Below, in pieces: positions 9,149 to 17,296 of a stretch of DNA of 64,000 nt. A model generated the notes under the pieces. It made no database searches and had not been told where the DNA came from. It saw only the letters and a program-made list of their open reading frames with translations. Origin of the DNA: Maricaulis sp. (GTDB lineage Bacteria; Pseudomonadota; Alphaproteobacteria; Caulobacterales; Maricaulaceae); the NCBI RefSeq assembly GCF_017643475.1, contig NZ_JAEPNI010000004.1:124001-188000 (forward strand), in the 5' to 3' direction. Numbering within the stretch: position 1 is the stretch's first letter; each line of letters opens with the position of its first letter. Both the position numbers and the translations under genes were made by a program.

Positions 9149-9302
9149 GTAGCCGTCTCGCGCTGGCAGGAAGAATTCGTGTTCGTGAATCGGGACTATG
9201 AGACCAGCATGCCCATTTACGTTCGCGTCAGGTCAAGCTTCACGATTGCATGGGCCGCATGCCTGACCTAAAGCGGGGGCAACAATGCCAATGGAGAGTC
9301 CC

Positions 9303-9764
9303 ATGTCAGCCATCGACACCCGCCTTGCCGACCTCGGTATCGCCCTGCCCGAACCGGTTGCCCCGGTCGCCAATTACGTTCCGTTCGTGCGCACCGGCAA
9401 CCAGGTCTTCATCTCTGGCCAGGTTTCGATTGGCGCTGAAGGTCTGGTGAAGGGCACGCTGGGCGGCGATATGGATATCGCTGCGGGTCAGGCCGCGGCG
9501 CGTCTGTGCGCCATCAACCTGATCTCCCAGCTCAAGGCCGCCTGTGAGGGTGACCTTTCCAGTGTGAAACGCGTGGTGAAACTGGGCGGGTTTGTTGCTG
9601 CGACCGCCGATTTCATCGACATCCCGCAAGTCATCAATGGCTGTTCCGACCTGATGGTCGAAGTGTTCGGCGATGCCGGCCGCCACGCGCGTTCAGCGGT
9701 GTCCTGTCCGGTCCTGCCGCTCGGCGCGGCTGTCGAAGTCGATGGCGTGTTCGAAGTGGAGTGA
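9303..9764 (+). CDS. RidA family protein (YjgF/YER057c/UK114)
   Basis: A 153-residue RidA-superfamily protein. Canonical RidA members deaminate reactive enamine/imine intermediates; this one belongs to the longer ATP-independent branch with N terminus MSAIDTRLADLGIALPEP and the conserved NQVFISGQV strand, whose precise role is not established. I chose the ATG at 9303 because GGAGAG lies 4 nt upstream and because family members begin at this Met; two in-frame ATGs at 9285 and 9291 are alternatives. The gene stands alone between the divergent hydrolase and a block of hairpins. Confidence 0.85.
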   Translation: MSAIDTRLADLGIALPEPVAPVANYVPFVRTGNQVFISGQVSIGAEGLVKGTLGGDMDIAAGQAAARLCAINLISQLKAACEGDLSSVKRVVKLGGFVAATADFIDIPQVINGCSDLMVEVFGDAGRHARSAVSCPVLPLGAAVEVDGVFEVE

Positions 9765-9776
9765 CACGACGCCATC

Positions 9777-9894
9777 CCTCTCCCTCTCGAGGGAGAGGTT
9801 CGAGCGAAGCGAGGGGAGACGGGTGCGCAGCGAAAGCTGCGCCAGGGAAAATCCGTGCCACTCATCGCCCCTTCGGGGCACTTTCCCCGAGGGG
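9777..9894. repeat. Cluster of four short GC-rich hairpins
   Basis: Four inverted repeats are packed in 118 bp of non-coding DNA between ridA-family gene and the next gene: CCTCTCCC/GGGAGAGG (9777-9798), GCGCAGC-GAAA-GCTGCGC (9825-9842, a 7 bp stem with a GNRA-type tetraloop), GCCCC-TTC-GGGGC (9867-9879) and CCCC-GA-GGGG (9885-9894). The pattern is like the CCCTCTCCC-rich intergenic palindromic elements dispersed in many alphaproteobacterial genomes, but a single copy in this window cannot show that it is repeated. None has a U-run, so these are not ordinary intrinsic terminators. Confidence 0.6.
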
Positions 9895-9931
9895 ACAGGG
9901 GAGAAGGATGAACGTGTCACCGCTCAATTCT

Positions 9932-10426
9932 TTAATTCCACCAGACAGCGGGCGCATCGAGGGTTTGCAGGCGATGGCAAACGCGCACGGCGCAAAATGG
10001 CTGGAAGAAGAGCTGGAGCATCGTTCCTGCGACCGCAAAAGGGTTCGCCAAACCCTTCTCCGCGCGTTCCAGCGCCATGGCGGCGAAACCGCTCAACAAG
10101 AGAACAGCGAGAAATACCAATCCCGCTGACAAGGCTTCAATCAAATAGGCCTGCTCGGGTTTAAAGACCTCTGACGAGACCAGAGCGAAGACCATCAGAG
10201 GCCAAGCTGCCAGGCCAATTTTCACGAAGCCCCCCGGCAGTGGCGACGACAGGTGTCCATTCGAGCGAACGAACACCTGCGCCATAAAGACCAATGCAAT
10301 AGCGACCCCAACAAGCCCGACCGCTACCGCACTTTCAACCTGCCCAGATGCTTCCAGTGCCACGCGAATGATCAATCCGACAGGCATGGCGGCACTTACA
10401 AGAATGGGGTGTTTGGTCAGGTCCAA
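9932..10426 (-). CDS. Hypothetical integral membrane protein
   Basis: I do not recognise this 164-residue protein. It has about four hydrophobic segments (roughly 10-27, 33-51, 68-85 and 93-118) followed by a short cytosolic-looking tail with two Cys. The predicted start is TTG at 10426 with AGGG about 8 nt upstream; an internal ATG (codon 14) is an alternative. It lies 9 bp downstream of the SDR gene on the same strand, so the two are probably one transcript. Part of an opposite-strand open frame overlaps it, but the regular hydrophobic pattern favours this strand. Confidence 0.55.
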   Translation of the reverse strand: MDLTKHPILVSAAMPVGLIIRVALEASGQVESAVAVGLVGVAIALVFMAQVFVRSNGHLSSPLPGGFVKIGLAAWPLMVFALVSSEVFKPEQAYLIEALSAGLVFLAVLLLSGFAAMALERAEKGLANPFAVAGTMLQLFFQPFCAVRVCHRLQTLDAPAVWWN

Positions 10427-10435
10427 CTATTTGCC

Positions 10436-11179
10436 CTAGCTATTCATCCCGCCATCAGCATTGATGACCGCCGCATTGACGTAGGAGCTATCGTCGGACG
10501 CCAGGAAGGTCGCGAGGGACGAGATCTCCTCGACCGTGCCGTAACGACCGATCGGGACCATCATCTTCTGGAAGTCCGCCTTGTCGCCATCGGCCGGGTT
10601 CATGTCGGTGTCGATCGGACCGGGCTGGATGACATTGGAACGGATCTGTTTGCGGCCCAGCTCGCGCGCGGCGCCGCGAGCCAGCAGCTGAACACCGGAC
10701 TTGGACGCGGAATAGACCGCAATGCCCGGCGCCATGACCGCTTCGGCTGCAACTGAACCAATGGTGATGATGGAGCCGCCATGCTCCATGACTTCATAAG
10801 CTGCGCGGAAGGCTTCGAACGGCGCGCGCAGATTGATCGCCATGGTGCGTTCCCACTCTTCGTCGGAGCATTTGGCGATCGTCGTCAGCGGGTAGACCCC
10901 GGCGTTGTTGACCAGGATATCCAGCTTGCCGAAGCTTTCCACCACGCCGCGGACCAGCTTGTCTGTTGCGCCCGCCTGTGCGGCATCACAGTGAATGGCC
11001 TCAGCCTTTCGACCCATGCCGCGGATCTCTTCGGCGACGGCTTCCGCCGCGGCCTTTGACCCGCCGTAACTCAGCGCGACATCAGCGCCCTCTGCTGCAT
11101 ACGCCTTGGCAATCGCTGCGCCGATACCGCGGCTACCGCCCGTGACCAATGCCGTCTTACCGGCCAACCGTGTGCTCAT
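10436..11179 (-). CDS. SDR family oxidoreductase (FabG/BdcA-like)
   Basis: Classical short-chain dehydrogenase/reductase of 247 residues. It has the nucleotide-binding motif TGGSRGIG near the N terminus, the structural NNAG motif, and the active-site Tyr/Lys in YSASK with the catalytic Ser upstream (IGSVAAE). The NPADGDKADF segment resembles E. coli BdcA, a c-di-GMP-binding SDR that affects biofilm dispersal, but a generic ketoreductase role is equally possible. I chose the ATG at 11179 because GGGGAG lies 7 nt upstream. It heads a two-gene unit with the membrane protein. Confidence 0.85.
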   Translation of the reverse strand: MSTRLAGKTALVTGGSRGIGAAIAKAYAAEGADVALSYGGSKAAAEAVAEEIRGMGRKAEAIHCDAAQAGATDKLVRGVVESFGKLDILVNNAGVYPLTTIAKCSDEEWERTMAINLRAPFEAFRAAYEVMEHGGSIITIGSVAAEAVMAPGIAVYSASKSGVQLLARGAARELGRKQIRSNVIQPGPIDTDMNPADGDKADFQKMMVPIGRYGTVEEISSLATFLASDDSSYVNAAVINADGGMNS

Positions 11180-11223
11180 GCTATCTCCCCTTAATGGTGT
11201 TCTTTTGCACTGGAGAAAGCTTA

Positions 11224-11245
11224 GGGCGATGTTCACCCTTCGCCC
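11224..11245. promoter_or_regulatory. Inverted repeat upstream of the SDR gene
   Basis: GGGCGA and TCGCCC arms separated by 10 nt lie 45 bp upstream of the SDR start and about 100 bp upstream of the divergent DsbA-like gene. It could be an operator or a leader hairpin; no regulator is assigned. Confidence 0.3.
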
Positions 11246-11346
11246 AGTAGTAACATCGACTTGACTGTGAATTTAGTGCTCGCCCCCTCGCCCCGGCCCT
11301 GAGCGTCGTCTACATGGTGTCCGGGTTAAGTTATGGGGTCTGATCG

Positions 11347-12090
11347 ATGACACGCGTTATTGCCTTGCTTGCTGCTGCCGCATTCCTGCTCGGCTGCCAG
11401 CAGGCGCCTGCCGATGCACAGCTGACCGAGCCCGAGCGGGATGAAGTCCGCGAACTGGTTCGCGAATACATCCTCTCCAATCCAGAGATCATCGAGGAAG
11501 CCCTGATCGAACTGCAACGTCGCGCCCGCGATCGCGAAATGCGCAGCTTCTATACGGCTATTGAAGCCAATCATGACGCCATCTACGGCGATCCCCGCGA
11601 TGCGCGGATCGGCCCGGATGATGCCGATATCATCATCGTCGAGTTTGTCGACTACAAATGCTCTTACTGCCGCATCGCCGCGGAATGGCTCGACAGCGCG
11701 ACGGAGCGTTATGGCGACCGTGTCCAGATTATTTTCAAGGAATACCCGGTGCTCGGCTCCGACTCGATCGAAGCGGCCCGGGCGGCTCTCGCCGCCCTGC
11801 GCCAGGGCGAAGACGTCTATCGCGCTTTCCACCACGAGATGATTACAGCCTCCGGCCCCCTTCCGTCGCGCCGGATAGACAGCCTCGCGCAGATGGCCGG
11901 CGTGGATGTCGCCCAGATGCGTGAAGACATGCAGGACCCGGCCCTGATGGCCCAGATCGGCGAGGTCCGCACGCTCGGTCAGGTCATGGGCGTTACCGGC
12001 ACGCCCTTCTTCATTGTGGATGGCCGCGTTATCCCGGGCGCCAATGAGCTGGGCCTGGAACAAGCGCTTCAGGCCGCCCTGGCGGGGTAG
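11347..12090 (+). CDS. DsbA family thioredoxin-fold lipoprotein
   Basis: A 247-residue periplasmic thiol-disulfide oxidoreductase-like protein. The N terminus is a lipoprotein signal (hydrophobic segment, lipobox LLGC with Cys at about residue 18). A charged helical region (about 30-80) leads into a DsbA-type thioredoxin fold with active-site CSYC (about residues 108-111) and the cis-proline loop TGTPFF. This arrangement is that of the Com1/27-kDa outer-membrane-protein group. It probably introduces or isomerises disulfides in envelope proteins. A strong hairpin terminator follows 20 bp after the stop. Confidence 0.85.
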   Translation: MTRVIALLAAAAFLLGCQQAPADAQLTEPERDEVRELVREYILSNPEIIEEALIELQRRARDREMRSFYTAIEANHDAIYGDPRDARIGPDDADIIIVEFVDYKCSYCRIAAEWLDSATERYGDRVQIIFKEYPVLGSDSIEAARAALAALRQGEDVYRAFHHEMITASGPLPSRRIDSLAQMAGVDVAQMREDMQDPALMAQIGEVRTLGQVMGVTGTPFFIVDGRVIPGANELGLEQALQAALAG

Positions 12091-12109
12091 GCGATTTTTG
12101 GGACCTACG

Positions 12110-12140
12110 AAAAGCCCGGATCAAAACCCGGGCTTTTCTT
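12110..12140. terminator. Bidirectional intrinsic terminator
   Basis: AAAAGCCCGG and CCGGGCTTTT form a 10 bp stem with a short A-rich loop, flanked by T-rich sequence on the plus side and A-rich on the other. It lies between the convergent DsbA-like gene and thiG and can serve both. Confidence 0.9.
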
Positions 12141-12144
12141 GATT

Positions 12145-12948
12145 CTAGATCAAACCACTCAGCGGGCTCGATGGATCGGCATAACGTTTTTTCGGCATAC
12201 GTCCAGCCAGATAGGCTTCACGGCCGCCGATAACGGCGTGTTTCATGGCCTGTGCCATGCGGATCGGGTCTCGTGCCTCGGCGATGGCGGTGTTCATAAG
12301 AACGCCGTCACAGCCCAGCTCCATCGCGACAGCCGCATCTGACGCGGTACCGACACCTGCATCGACAATCACCGGAACGCTGGTCTGCTCGATGATGAGG
12401 CGGATATTGACCGGGTTCTGAATGCCCAGACCGGAGCCGATCGGCGCGCCGAGCGGCATGATGGCGCAACAGCCGATCTCTTCCAGCTTCTTTGCGTAGA
12501 CCGGATCATCAGAGCAATAGACCATGACGTCGAACCCGTCCTTGATCAGGAGTTCGGCAGACCGCAGGGTCTCCGCCATGTCCGGATAGAGGTGTTTCGG
12601 GTCGGACAGGACCTCCAGCTTGACCAGGTTCCAGCCGCCCGCCTCACGCGCCAGGCGCAGGGTGCGCACTGCGTCTTCTCCAGTGAAACAGCCCGCCGTA
12701 TTGGGCAGATAAGTGTAGTCGTCCGGCGAAATGAAATCGACCAGGCGCGGCTCGTCCGGATTGGACAGGTTCACCCGGCGCACAGCGACGGTGATCATCT
12801 CGGCACCGGAAGCCTTCAGCGCCTCGGCGTTCTGGGCATAGGTCTCGTACTTGCCGGTGCCGATGATGAGGCGGGAATTGAACGTCCGCCCGGCCACGAC
12901 CAGCGGCTTGTCCTCGACGGTTTTGTCCAGGGTCATCGCGTCATCCAT
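12145..12948 (-). CDS. thiG: Thiazole synthase
   Basis: Forms the thiazole phosphate ring of thiamin from 1-deoxyxylulose 5-phosphate, dehydroglycine/iminoglycine and ThiS-thiocarboxylate sulfur. The 267-residue TIM-barrel protein has the family segments [10 protein letters not shown] near the N terminus, [12 protein letters not shown] and [10 protein letters not shown]. Directly after thiS on the same strand: the thiS TAA is followed at once by the thiG ATG, with GGAGG upstream inside the end of thiS. Only thiS-thiG are seen here; thiC, thiO or thiE are not in the window. Confidence 0.95.
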   Translation of the reverse strand: MDDAMTLDKTVEDKPLVVAGRTFNSRLIIGTGKYETYAQNAEALKASGAEMITVAVRRVNLSNPDEPRLVDFISPDDYTYLPNTAGCFTGEDAVRTLRLAREAGGWNLVKLEVLSDPKHLYPDMAETLRSAELLIKDGFDVMVYCSDDPVYAKKLEEIGCCAIMPLGAPIGSGLGIQNPVNIRLIIEQTSVPVIVDAGVGTASDAAVAMELGCDGVLMNTAIAEARDPIRMAQAMKHAVIGGREAYLAGRMPKKRYADPSSPLSGLI

Positions 12949-13164
12949 TTATCCACCTCCAACAAAGGCGACGATTTCCAGCCGGTCGCCTGATTCCAAT
13001 TGTGTATCCGCGTAGAGCGATTTGGGGACGATTTCGAGATTGCGTTCCACCGCCACCTTGCGGCCATTGATCTGCAATTCCTCAAGCAGGCCAGCGACCG
13101 ACAGGCCGGTATTCACCGATTTAGTCTCGCCATTCACCGTCAATTCGATCACGTCACCGCTCAC
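12949..13164 (-). CDS. thiS: Sulfur carrier protein ThiS
   Basis: A 71-residue ubiquitin-like sulfur carrier that ends in Gly-Gly-Gly (VAFVGGG), the C-terminal glycines that are adenylated and thiocarboxylated; the canonical end is Gly-Gly, and the extra Gly is part of it. It donates sulfur to ThiG. The predicted start is GTG at 13164. It immediately precedes thiG and is divergent from aroQ (59 bp). Confidence 0.92.
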   Translation of the reverse strand: MSGDVIELTVNGETKSVNTGLSVAGLLEELQINGRKVAVERNLEIVPKSLYADTQLESGDRLEIVAFVGGG

Positions 13165-13223
13165 TTCGCTTGTGTCCCCGTTCAGACACGTCGTAGAACT
13201 TCCCCACGCTGATTTGCAAGGCC

Positions 13224-13664
13224 ATGACGAAACCGATCTACATCATCAACGGGCCCAACCTCAATTTGCTGGGCACGCGCGAGCCGGAAATCTATGGCGC
13301 GCTGACACTGGACCAGATTCGCGAGGCCTGTGAGGCTCACGCCGGCAAATCTGGGATGCCCGTCGCCTTCTTTCAATCCAATCACGAGGGACAGCTGATC
13401 GACTGGCTGCATGACGCAAACGTCAACGGCAGTGCTGTGGTCATCAATCCCGGTGCATACACACATACATCAATCGCTTTGCATGACGCTGTTCGCGCTA
13501 TAGAACCTCCCGTCATCGAAGTTCACTTGTCCCAAACGGCAGCCCGTGAAGAGTTCAGACACCAATCCTTCATTGCCGCTGCTGCGAAGGGCAGCATTAC
13601 CGGTTTCGGTCTGGCCAGTTACTTGCTGGGGATCGATGCCGCTGTTCAAAGCCTGAACACCTGA
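13224..13664 (+). CDS. aroQ: 3-dehydroquinate dehydratase, type II
   Basis: Third step of the shikimate pathway: 3-dehydroquinate to 3-dehydroshikimate. The 146-residue sequence has the type II signature [17 protein letters not shown] near the N terminus (with the flexible-loop Arg and catalytic Tyr), [15 protein letters not shown] and the [14 protein letters not shown] segment with the catalytic His region. It precedes accB by 20 bp; the aroQ-accB-accC order is common in proteobacteria, so one operon is likely. Confidence 0.95.
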   Translation: MTKPIYIINGPNLNLLGTREPEIYGALTLDQIREACEAHAGKSGMPVAFFQSNHEGQLIDWLHDANVNGSAVVINPGAYTHTSIALHDAVRAIEPPVIEVHLSQTAAREEFRHQSFIAAAAKGSITGFGLASYLLGIDAAVQSLNT

Positions 13665-13684
13665 GACAATCAAAGGCCCATTCC

Positions 13685-14194
13685 ATGAGTTCTGATTCCC
13701 AAACCGGTGCACCGCTTGATACCCGCCTAGTTCGTGATCTCGCGAAGATCCTGCGTGACAAGGAACTGACTGAAATCGAAGTGGAGCACGGTGAGCTCAA
13801 GCTGCGCATCGCGCGTGAAATCACTGCTGCCCCGGTCGTCCAGACCGTCGCCGCCGCACCCGTCGCAGCTGCACCTGCCCCTGCCGCCGCTCCGGCTGCA
13901 GTGCCGGCCAGCCCGCCGGAAACCCCGGCTGCCCAGGACACGGCTGACATGTCCGCGCATCCGGGCGTCGTCACCTCACCGATGGTCGGCACGGCCTATC
14001 TCAAGCCGAACCCGGACAGCGAGAATTTCGTCAAGGTCGGCGATAATGTGAAACAGGGCGACACCATCCTGCTGGTGGAAGCCATGAAGACCTTCAACCC
14101 GATTACGGCGGAAAAGTCCGGCAAGATCGCGGAACTTCTCGTGGAAGACGGCCAGCCGGTCGAATACGGCGAACCGCTTTTCATTCTCGTCTAA
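13685..14194 (+). CDS. accB: Acetyl-CoA carboxylase biotin carboxyl carrier protein
   Basis: A 169-residue BCCP. An N-terminal helical segment is followed by a Pro/Ala-rich linker (about 46-83) and the C-terminal biotinyl domain (about 90-169) with the biotinylation site VEAMKTFN (Lys at about residue 136) and the SPMVGTAY start of the domain. It carries carboxybiotin between AccC and the carboxyltransferase in the first step of fatty acid synthesis. The gap to accC is 27 bp. Confidence 0.96.
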   Translation: MSSDSQTGAPLDTRLVRDLAKILRDKELTEIEVEHGELKLRIAREITAAPVVQTVAAAPVAAAPAPAAAPAAVPASPPETPAAQDTADMSAHPGVVTSPMVGTAYLKPNPDSENFVKVGDNVKQGDTILLVEAMKTFNPITAEKSGKIAELLVEDGQPVEYGEPLFILV

Positions 14195-14221
14195 TCGCTC
14201 ACCCCTTTTGCGAGCGCGCCC

Positions 14222-15562
14222 ATGTTTGACAAAATCCTGATCGCCAATCGCGGCGAAATTGCTCTTCGTGTCCACCGCGCCTGCCGCGAGATGGGCATCC
14301 GCACGGTGGCTATCCATTCCGAAGCCGATGCCGACGCGATGCATGTCCGCCTCGCTGACGAGAGCGTGTGTGTCGGCCCGCCGCCGGCCGGCAAGAGCTA
14401 TCTGAACGTTCCCGCCATTATAGCGGCGGCAGAAGTGACCGGCGCCCAGGCCATCCACCCGGGTTACGGCTTCCTGTCGGAGAACGCGCGTTTCGCCGAG
14501 ATCGTTGAAGCCCACGGCTTCACCTTCATCGGCCCGACGGCAGACCATATCCGCATCATGGGTGACAAGATCACCGCCAAGCAAACCGTCATGGACGCCG
14601 GCATCCCCGTCGTGCCCGGTTCTGAGGGCGGCGTCGCCACCTATGAAGAGGCGATCCCGATTGCCGAGAAGATCGGCTATCCGGTCCTCATCAAGGCGGC
14701 ATCGGGTGGTGGTGGCCGCGGCATGAAGGTCGCCGAGACCGCTGCGGACCTGAAAGAAGCCATGGATACCGCCTCGACCGAAGCCGCGGCGGCGTTTGGT
14801 GACGGCACGGTCTATATCGAGAAATATCTCGGTCGCCCGCGCCATATCGAGATCCAGATCCTGGCTGACACGCATGGCAATGTTGTGCACCTGGGCGAGC
14901 GCGATTGTTCGCTGCAGCGTCGCCACCAGAAAATCCTCGAGGAAGCTCCCTCACCGGCACTGAACGCGGAAGATCGCGCCAAGATCGGTGAAACCGTGTC
15001 CAAGGCCATCGGTGCCATCGGTTATCGCGGTGTGGGCACGATCGAATTCCTGTGGGAAGACGGCGAATTCTATTTCATCGAGATGAATACCCGCCTGCAG
15101 GTGGAACATCCGGTCACCGAAATGATCACCGGTATCGACCTGGTGCGCGAACAGATCCGCGTTGCTGACGGTGCGCCGCTGGAGATCACCCAGGAGGACA
15201 TCAAGTTCCGAGGCTGGGCGATCGAATGCCGGATCAATGCCGAGAACCCGAAAACCTTTGCGCCGTCTCCGGGCAAGGTCACGGATTTCCATGCACCAGG
15301 TGGTCTGGGCGTGCGCCTAGATAGTGCCCTCTATGCCGGCTACTCCATTCCGCCCTATTATGACAGCCTGATCGGCAAGCTGATCGTCCATGGCCGTACC
15401 CGCGAAGAAGCTCTGCTGCGCCTTCGCCGGTCGCTGGAGGAAATGGTTGTCGGCGGTGTTGAAACCACGACCCCGCTCTTCCTGGACCTGCTTGAAGAGG
15501 CCGAATTTGTGAATGGCGACTACCATATCCGCTGGCTGGAAGACTGGCTGGCTGACCGCTAG
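14222..15562 (+). CDS. accC: Acetyl-CoA carboxylase, biotin carboxylase subunit
   Basis: ATP-dependent carboxylation of the biotin on AccB. The 446-residue protein has the usual biotin carboxylase layout: N-terminal pre-ATP-grasp domain ([17 protein letters not shown]), central ATP-grasp with the glycine-rich loop [10 protein letters not shown] (about 160-169) and [12 protein letters not shown], the [16 protein letters not shown] catalytic segment, and the C-terminal domain with IECRINAE. Full length. Second gene of accBC. Confidence 0.97.
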   Translation: MFDKILIANRGEIALRVHRACREMGIRTVAIHSEADADAMHVRLADESVCVGPPPAGKSYLNVPAIIAAAEVTGAQAIHPGYGFLSENARFAEIVEAHGFTFIGPTADHIRIMGDKITAKQTVMDAGIPVVPGSEGGVATYEEAIPIAEKIGYPVLIKAASGGGGRGMKVAETAADLKEAMDTASTEAAAAFGDGTVYIEKYLGRPRHIEIQILADTHGNVVHLGERDCSLQRRHQKILEEAPSPALNAEDRAKIGETVSKAIGAIGYRGVGTIEFLWEDGEFYFIEMNTRLQVEHPVTEMITGIDLVREQIRVADGAPLEITQEDIKFRGWAIECRINAENPKTFAPSPGKVTDFHAPGGLGVRLDSALYAGYSIPPYYDSLIGKLIVHGRTREEALLRLRRSLEEMVVGGVETTTPLFLDLLEEAEFVNGDYHIRWLEDWLADR

Positions 15563-15583
15563 GCAAACGCCGGAAAGGATGCG

Positions 15584-16234
15584 ATGCGGGTCTTCGGCAC
15601 AGCCGAACTGCTCGACTGTTATGCGCGCGGTGTCTTCCCAATGGCGGACTCGCGCGATGACCCGCGCATCTATTTGCTTGATCCCGATGAACGCGGCGTG
15701 CTGCCCCTCAACGGGCTGCACGTCTCCAAGCGTTTAAAGCGCAAGGTCAAACAGCAACCCTATCGCATCACTTTCGACACGGCGTTCCAGCGCGTCGTCG
15801 AAGCCTGCGCGACACCTGCGCCCGGGCGCGAGGAAACCTGGATCAATGACGGGATATTTGGCCTGTACTCAGAACTGAGACGGGATGGTTACGCCCATTC
15901 GGTCGAGGCCTGGCAGGATGATGAGCTGGTGGGCGGGCTTTATGGCGTTTCCCTCGGCCGCGCCTTTTTCGGCGAGAGCATGTTCAGCCGGGCAACTGAC
16001 GCTTCAAAGATCGCCCTGGTCTACCTTGTCGCGCGCCTGAGAGCGGGTGGCTACACCCTGCTGGACACACAATTCACGACTGAGCACCTGGAAACGCTGG
16101 GCGTGGTCACGATTACCCGCGAGCAGTATCACGAGCGACTGACCGAAGCGCTGGAAGGTGTGGGAGATTTCTACTCGATGCCCGCAGATACGTCGGCATC
16201 CGACGTTCTGCAATCAAGCACCCAGACATCATAA
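15584..16234 (+). CDS. aat: Leucyl/phenylalanyl-tRNA-protein transferase
   Basis: Transfers Leu or Phe from tRNA to N-terminal Arg/Lys of proteins, making N-end-rule substrates for ClpS/ClpAP. The 216-residue sequence has the family features GVFPMADSRDDP, an SRRxxR-like basic patch (SKRLKRKVK), WINDGIFGLYSELRRDGYAHSVEAW, GGLYGVSLGRAFFGESMFS and a C-terminal LLDTQFTTEHLETLG. AAAGGA just upstream supports the start. It is 21 bp after accC and its last 64 nt overlap the convergent DUF2155 gene. Confidence 0.94.
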   Translation: MRVFGTAELLDCYARGVFPMADSRDDPRIYLLDPDERGVLPLNGLHVSKRLKRKVKQQPYRITFDTAFQRVVEACATPAPGREETWINDGIFGLYSELRRDGYAHSVEAWQDDELVGGLYGVSLGRAFFGESMFSRATDASKIALVYLVARLRAGGYTLLDTQFTTEHLETLGVVTITREQYHERLTEALEGVGDFYSMPADTSASDVLQSSTQTS

Positions 16235-16677
16235 ACCGGGTGTTCCAGCGGGTTCTGTGCCGGGCGTGAGCCAAACATCCAGCCGGAGAAGATGGTCTCA
16301 CCTTCCGTATCCACTCCAAAACCGTCCGTGCGGCGATCCTGGATCTGGAGGAAAGCGTAGGTTTCCGGCGTTTCTTCCGGCGGGCGGCGGCGGCAATATT
16401 GCGCCGTCACAATGAGCGCGCCGAATTCATAGCTCTCACCGATAGCAATCTCGAAATCACGCGTGCGCGCCGTCACCTTGTCGAGACCACGCAAAACGAC
16501 AACGTCACCTGGCTCGCTGGACAGCTCGTAATCGCCCAGAAGGCGCGGGTCGATCTGTTCCGCTTCCGGATCAACCGCGTTGGGATCATCCGCCCGCAGC
16601 AGGTCTGCAGGATCTTGTGCCAACGAAACTGAAGATAACAGCGAGGCGGCGAGAATTCCGGTCGAAAAACGCATCAT
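16171..16677 (-). CDS. DUF2155 domain-containing secreted protein
   Basis: A 168-residue protein with a cleavable signal peptide (MMRFSTGILAASLLSSVSLAQ) and the alphaproteobacterial DUF2155 domain in the C-terminal half: VVLRGLDKVTARTRDF, YCRRRPPEETPETYAFLQI, GWMFGSRPAQNPLEHPVYDVWVLDC. Two cysteines (in YCRR and LDC) could form a disulfide. The function of DUF2155 is unknown; it is often next to aat, as here. The second Met is an alternative start. It overlaps the 3' end of aat by 64 nt. Confidence 0.88.
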   Translation of the reverse strand: MMRFSTGILAASLLSSVSLAQDPADLLRADDPNAVDPEAEQIDPRLLGDYELSSEPGDVVVLRGLDKVTARTRDFEIAIGESYEFGALIVTAQYCRRRPPEETPETYAFLQIQDRRTDGFGVDTEGETIFSGWMFGSRPAQNPLEHPVYDVWVLDCRTSDADVSAGIE

Positions 16678-16739
16678 GACACCAAGCTGTCCAGTGATTG
16701 TGGCGCTGTCGAGGCCTTACGCCTCACAGGCGATCCGGA

Positions 16740-17144
16740 TTATTCCGGCTTCCAGGCCTCGTAATCGCCAGAAGCAGTCTGGCGGTCTTCTGCGCGGGCA
16801 AGCGAGCCTGACGGGCGATAGGCGTGAACCGTTCCGGTCAGATTGGGATGGTGGTCTTTTTCCCAGTCCTGGCGCTTGAGCGGCGCTTCGGTCGGCGGAT
16901 GTTCAAACGTGTGATGCATCCAGCCATGCCAGTCGGACGGCACGCGAGAGGCGTCGGCGTAACCGTTATAGATGACCCAGCGGCGCTTGTTGCCATCGGG
17001 ACCGGTGACGCCCTTTTCCTCGTAATACTTGTTGCCGAACTCGTCCTTGCCCACCAGCTTGCCGCCGCGCGAGGAGATGGTCAGCAGCGTTCCGGGTGTG
17101 GCGTCTTTCCACCAGACGAAGATCTTGGAGATAAATCCGAGCAT
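16740..17144 (-). CDS. NADH:ubiquinone oxidoreductase NDUFA12-type accessory subunit
   Basis: A 134-residue homologue of the mitochondrial complex I accessory subunit B17.2/NDUFA12, present in alphaproteobacterial complex I. Recognisable segments are the early GNKYYEEK, RRWVIYNG, VPSDWHGWMHH and the C-terminal KDHHPNLTGT. In this family the protein binds the peripheral arm near its junction with the membrane arm. I chose the ATG at 17144 with GGAG about 7 nt upstream. It lies 62 bp downstream of no same-strand gene and is divergent from the NrdJ-like gene. Confidence 0.9.
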   Translation of the reverse strand: MLGFISKIFVWWKDATPGTLLTISSRGGKLVGKDEFGNKYYEEKGVTGPDGNKRRWVIYNGYADASRVPSDWHGWMHHTFEHPPTEAPLKRQDWEKDHHPNLTGTVHAYRPSGSLARAEDRQTASGDYEAWKPE

Positions 17145-17233
17145 TGGGTGGCTCCGAGTCGGTCGTAACAATCTGCCCGTATATGCCCTTCCCGCGCCTC
17201 CGGGTCCAGTCTTCTTAACCGCAGGCTTCAGAC

Positions 17234-17276
17234 GACTCACCGGGCTTGTTAGAGTCGAGCGATTCCCGACCGATTC
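17234..17276. promoter_or_regulatory. Cluster of four GANTC sites (candidate CcrM methylation sites)
   Basis: GACTC at 17234, GAGTC at 17252, GATTC at 17261 and GATTC at 17272 fall within 43 bp, 21-63 bp upstream of the NrdJ-like start. GANTC is the target of the cell-cycle methyltransferase CcrM in alphaproteobacteria, and such sites near promoters mediate GcrA/CcrM-dependent timing in Caulobacter. The last two sites also lie in a small palindrome (TCCCGA-CCGAT-TCGGGA). Regulation here is inferred only. Confidence 0.55.
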
Positions 17277-17296
17277 GGGAGCGTGAGGGTGGTCAC

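Noticed and set aside
9673-10164. Plus-strand open frame across the hairpin cluster
   Set aside because: It runs through inverted repeats with low-complexity Arg/Ser-rich translation and covers the membrane protein on the other strand, which has a better coding pattern.
10253-10756. Plus-strand open frame opposite the SDR gene
   Set aside because: Antisense to the SDR gene, which has all family motifs.
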